From Caryophanales bacterium UBA1231 (GTDB lineage Bacteria > Bacillota_I > Bacilli_A > ML615J-28 > CAG-313): DNA of 6,554 nucleotides. This document shows positions 4,824-6,554 of the stretch, piece by piece. The notes under the pieces were generated by a model that did no database searches, was not told where the DNA came from, and worked only from the letters and a program-made list of their open reading frames with translations. The first letter of the stretch is position 1; each line of letters begins with the position of its first letter. The position numbers were made by a program, and so were the translations under genes. The stretch is from assembly GCA_002309035.1 (NCBI GenBank), contig DBWT01000083.1, forward strand, positions 1-6,554, written 5' to 3'.

Positions 4824-6554
4824 TAATTGAACAACCTTTAAAGTGAATAATGAACCTTTATTCATTATACCGAAATAACGAGAATCATTAGCAAAAATAC
4901 CAGCGCCTACTAATGTAGCAGATTCTACAAGGATAGGATCTTTAGTAGAAATTACTTTACCACCGATACAAATATTAACTTCAGCACCTTCAGCGATTTG
5001 TGCCTTAACTTCAGTATTGAAACCAGCAGCGTTCTTATTTTCTACTGTAACAATTTGGAAGTTATCAGAACCAATTAAATTACTTAAATGTGTTGATAAA
5101 GTTGATATTTCATCCTCTGTAATATAAATACTATCATTATATGATAAATGAACATAGATAACGACTTTTTCTGCTTCAGTTAAAGCATCAACTAATGTTT
5201 GTGCTAATTCTTTATTTTGTGCTGTAGGAAGAATACCTACTCTTCTTGAGCCCTCACTAAAGATATGTGCTAAAACAGTCTTGTTTTCAGCTACTAATTG
5301 TGGAGTTTTAGAAGTAATAGTGTTACCACCGATAACTACGTCGATATTCTTAGATGCTCCATCTTCAAGTACTTTACTATTAAATGCATCTGCTTTAACA
5401 CCTTCAACTATTACAAGTGTATAGCCATCTTCACCATAAAGGTATTTTAATAATTTTTCAAAAGTAGCTATTTCTTCATCATCTATATAAACTGAGCTTG
5501 TAGCACTCTTATGTAAGTAAATAGATAAAATACCATCACCAGCAGCTTTTTCTTGAATAACAGGATATAGATGAACAACACCTAAAGTTGCATGATCTTT
5601 TAGATCATCATATTTTAGACTTGCATCTTTTTCTGCAATTAATTCTAATTCGCCATCTTCAGTGAATGAGAATCCTAAGAATTCATGATCATCATCAACT
5701 GTGATTTCAGGCATAGTAATAGCTGTTTCTTTGTCTTGAAGAGTAGTAATTTCTTCAGTATCACCATGAACATGAACTTCTAGATTGATTTGTTCAACGT
5801 AAACTTCGATTTCATCTTCTTCTAGTAATTCTTTGAATGCATCTTTACCAGCTTCAGTATTTTTAATCCATTCATATAGTGAAATAGCAGCTTCGTTGCC
5901 TTCAGCAGTTGCTAAAATAGCAACTTTTCTTGATGTTGGAGTTGTACCCATTGTAACATCAGTTTTGCCTTCATTACCATTAAGTAGTGAAACACCTGCT
6001 GCTGAGTTAATGTTGTTACCAACACCGATTAAGATATCAACGTCAGCATCAGTATTTACTAATTCACCCATTTCAGCAACAGTCTTTGTTGAATAGTTAC
6101 GTACAGATACTTTTTCAAGATCTTCTGCTGTAAAGCCAAATGCTTTTAAGTAAGCGATAATGTTCATGTAGATCATTCTAACTTGTGTTTCATCAAGATA
6201 ACTTGTTAGTTTAGGTACTTGTTCACCATCAACTTCTTTAGTGTCAGTGCATTCCCACCAACCAATAACAAGTGTATAATCTTTTAGTGGATCTTTAACA
6301 TCATCAACAACTAATGTTTCATCAATTTGCATATGTTGTTCTTCAAAATAAGCATATAAATTTAATGAACTATTAATAACTAATGTTGCTAAATCAACTA
6401 ATTCACCATCAAGTGTCCAACCTTTAAATTCGCTTCCACTCTTAAATGGTGCTTCGATTTCTTCAGTAATTGTCTTACCTGCTTCAACTTTTAAAGTTTT
6501 ATGTCTAACTTCTTCATTGAAGAAAACAACTGTATAAGTAGTGGTAGTAGGTGT
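4800..6554 (-). CDS. Multidomain secreted-type repeat protein, 5' end beyond the window
   Basis: The frame is open from the TAA at 4800 to the right edge, giving 584 residues with no N-terminus. The Met at 6332 (residue 75 of the visible part) is not a credible start: the coding sequence before it encodes a clear domain and no SD precedes it. Visible layout: InlB B-type repeat (about 6-71, with FKGW and LYAYF); domain copy B (about 92-244, with VIGWWE and DVDILIGVGNN); a second B-like segment (about 255-336, with HEFLGF and HLYPV); then tandem domain copies C (about 341-462) and D (about 463-584). Composition is acidic, with no transmembrane segment in the visible part and no LPXTG or other sorting signal at the C-terminus. 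Anchoring must come from the unseen N-terminus, probably a signal peptide or lipobox. The lipoprotein downstream carries the same domain, so the two are probably paralogous and work on related ligands. I do not recognise a named family. Confidence 0.85.
   Translation of the reverse strand, partial: TPTTTTYTVVFFNEEVRHKTLKVEAGKTITEEIEAPFKSGSEFKGWTLDGELVDLATLVINSSLNLYAYFEEQHMQIDETLVVDDVKDPLKDYTLVIGWWECTDTKEVDGEQVPKLTSYLDETQVRMIYMNIIAYLKAFGFTAEDLEKVSVRNYSTKTVAEMGELVNTDADVDILIGVGNNINSAAGVSLLNGNEGKTDVTMGTTPTSRKVAILATAEGNEAAISLYEWIKNTEAGKDAFKELLEEDEIEVYVEQINLEVHVHGDTEEITTLQDKETAITMPEITVDDDHEFLGFSFTEDGELELIAEKDASLKYDDLKDHATLGVVHLYPVIQEKAAGDGILSIYLHKSATSSVYIDDEEIATFEKLLKYLYGEDGYTLVIVEGVKADAFNSKVLEDGASKNIDVVIGGNTITSKTPQLVAENKTVLAHIFSEGSRRVGILPTAQNKELAQTLVDALTEAEKVVIYVHLSYNDSIYITEDEISTLSTHLSNLIGSDNFQIVTVENKNAAGFNTEVKAQIAEGAEVNICIGGKVISTKDPILVESATLVGAGIFANDSRYFGIMNKGSLFTLKVVQLLTNGISE
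4803..5168 (-). repeat. Unassigned domain, copy D (C-terminal, tandem with C)
   Basis: This encodes the last 122 residues: VIYVHLSYNDSIYI, a helix, VTVENKNAAGFN, then EVNICIGG, PILVESATLV, SRYFGI and a final helix. It aligns almost end to end with copy C; nine of the first 21 aligned residues are identical. The GWG and AWYD signatures of copy A are lost, with IGG in place of the GWG region. Confidence 0.75.
5169..5534 (-). repeat. Unassigned domain, copy C (tandem with D)
   Basis: This has the same order of motifs as copy D: IYLHKSATSSVYI, a helix, VIVEGVKADAFN, IDVVIGGNTITSKTP, QLVAENKTV, SRRVGI and a closing helix. C and D abut with essentially no linker, which shows an internal tandem duplication within the gene. 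Confidence 0.75.
5547..5792 (-). repeat. Diverged InlB B-like segment between copies B and C
   Basis: This segment has the order NLEVHVHGD (strand), ITMPEITVDDDHEFLGF (matching the P-x-x-x-G-Y-x-F-x-GW region, with the Gly-Tyr and Trp replaced) and VVHLYPVI (the closing strand). It is diverged and acidic, so the assignment is tentative. Confidence 0.45.
5823..6281 (-). repeat. Unassigned domain, copy B
   Basis: It aligns with the lipoprotein domain: VIGWWECTD against IIAWYDKV, IIAYLKAFGFTAEDL against ALYQYLRSEGVSEDD, VSVRNYSTKTV against IVFRGYTGNVG, and DVDILIGVGNN against DVDIMLGWGSV. The RKVAILATAEGNEAA strand and the YEWIKNTEAGKDAF helix resemble the C-terminal end of solute-binding proteins. 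An insertion of about ten residues (around KEVDGEQVPK) follows the WWE motif. Confidence 0.65.
6342..6539 (-). repeat. InlB B-type (Listeria-Bacteroides) repeat in the repeat protein
   Basis: This codes for a good match to the surface repeat family: YTVVFFNEE, then KVEAGKTITEEI, FKGWTLDGELVD and the terminal LNLYAYFEE. The order of strand, V-x-x-G, F-x-GW and LYAYF is the family's usual one. It lies upstream of the Met at 6332 and shows that the real start is outside the window. Confidence 0.8.

Noticed and set aside
5592..5608. Small hairpin ATGATC-TTTTA-GATCAT
   Set aside because: It is a 6-bp stem inside coding sequence, far from any gene end, with no reason to call it regulatory in such an AT-rich region.
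390..6554. CRISPR, tRNA, rRNA or insertion-sequence elements
   Set aside because: I saw no regularly spaced repeats, no cloverleaf-like or rRNA-like stretch, and no transposase or terminal inverted repeats. Nearly all the sequence is coding.
3978..6554. Complete ABC-importer substrate-binding proteins
   Set aside because: Each domain copy is only about half the length of a two-lobed binding protein, and no permease or ATPase gene is present in the window, so the import role is not supported.

Overview
The window is AT-rich (about one third G+C by eye). All its genes read on the minus strand, are packed tightly, and use short Shine-Dalgarno (SD) sequences and TAA/TAG stops. Tryptophan is written TGG wherever I checked it and there are no in-frame TGA codons, so nothing suggests the UGA=Trp code of Mycoplasma and Spiroplasma. 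A Gram-positive style lipoprotein signal, Listeria-Bacteroides (InlB B-type) repeats and a short bacterial malic enzyme suggest a low-GC Bacillota/Mycoplasmatota relative, for example an uncultured Acholeplasmatales-, Izemoplasmatales- or RF39-like gut or anaerobic bacterium. The taxonomy is inference.

In the direction of transcription (right to left), the first gene is a large secreted-type repeat protein whose 5' end lies beyond the right edge. The reading frame stays open from 4800 to 6554, and the first in-frame Met (6332) is internal. It is followed by a 265-residue lipoprotein (3978-4775), a 799-residue polytopic membrane protein with an alpha/beta-hydrolase domain (1575-3974), and a malic enzyme (390-1565). 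The gaps are 24, 3 and 9 nt. The last two genes have SD sequences inside or overlapping the end of the preceding gene, so these four probably form one operon. A perfect 11-bp inverted repeat (331-361) downstream of malic enzyme is a likely terminator. Right after it comes a near-consensus promoter (TTGAAG-17 bp-TATAAT) for a separate gene, an aldo/keto reductase cut by the left edge (1-278).

The most notable content is a protein domain I cannot assign to a named family. It occurs once in the lipoprotein and three times in the upstream repeat protein. Each copy shows a strand-helix-strand pattern ending in (D/E/N)-V-(D/N)-I-x-(L/I)-G and a C-terminal helix following an R-x-(V/I)-(A/G)-I-like strand. 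This resembles one lobe of a type-2 periplasmic binding protein, though only at pattern level. InlB B-type repeats sit next to the first copies. The two genes therefore encode related surface-exposed proteins from an ancestral duplication, made together with a membrane-anchored, probably outward-facing serine hydrolase. A plausible but unproven reading is a small surface system for binding and hydrolysing an extracellular ester or peptide substrate, with malic enzyme as a metabolic passenger or partner.

The junction between the repeat-protein gene and the lipoprotein gene is itself a 24/25-nt tandem near-duplication, and the lipoprotein start there lacks a recognisable SD.
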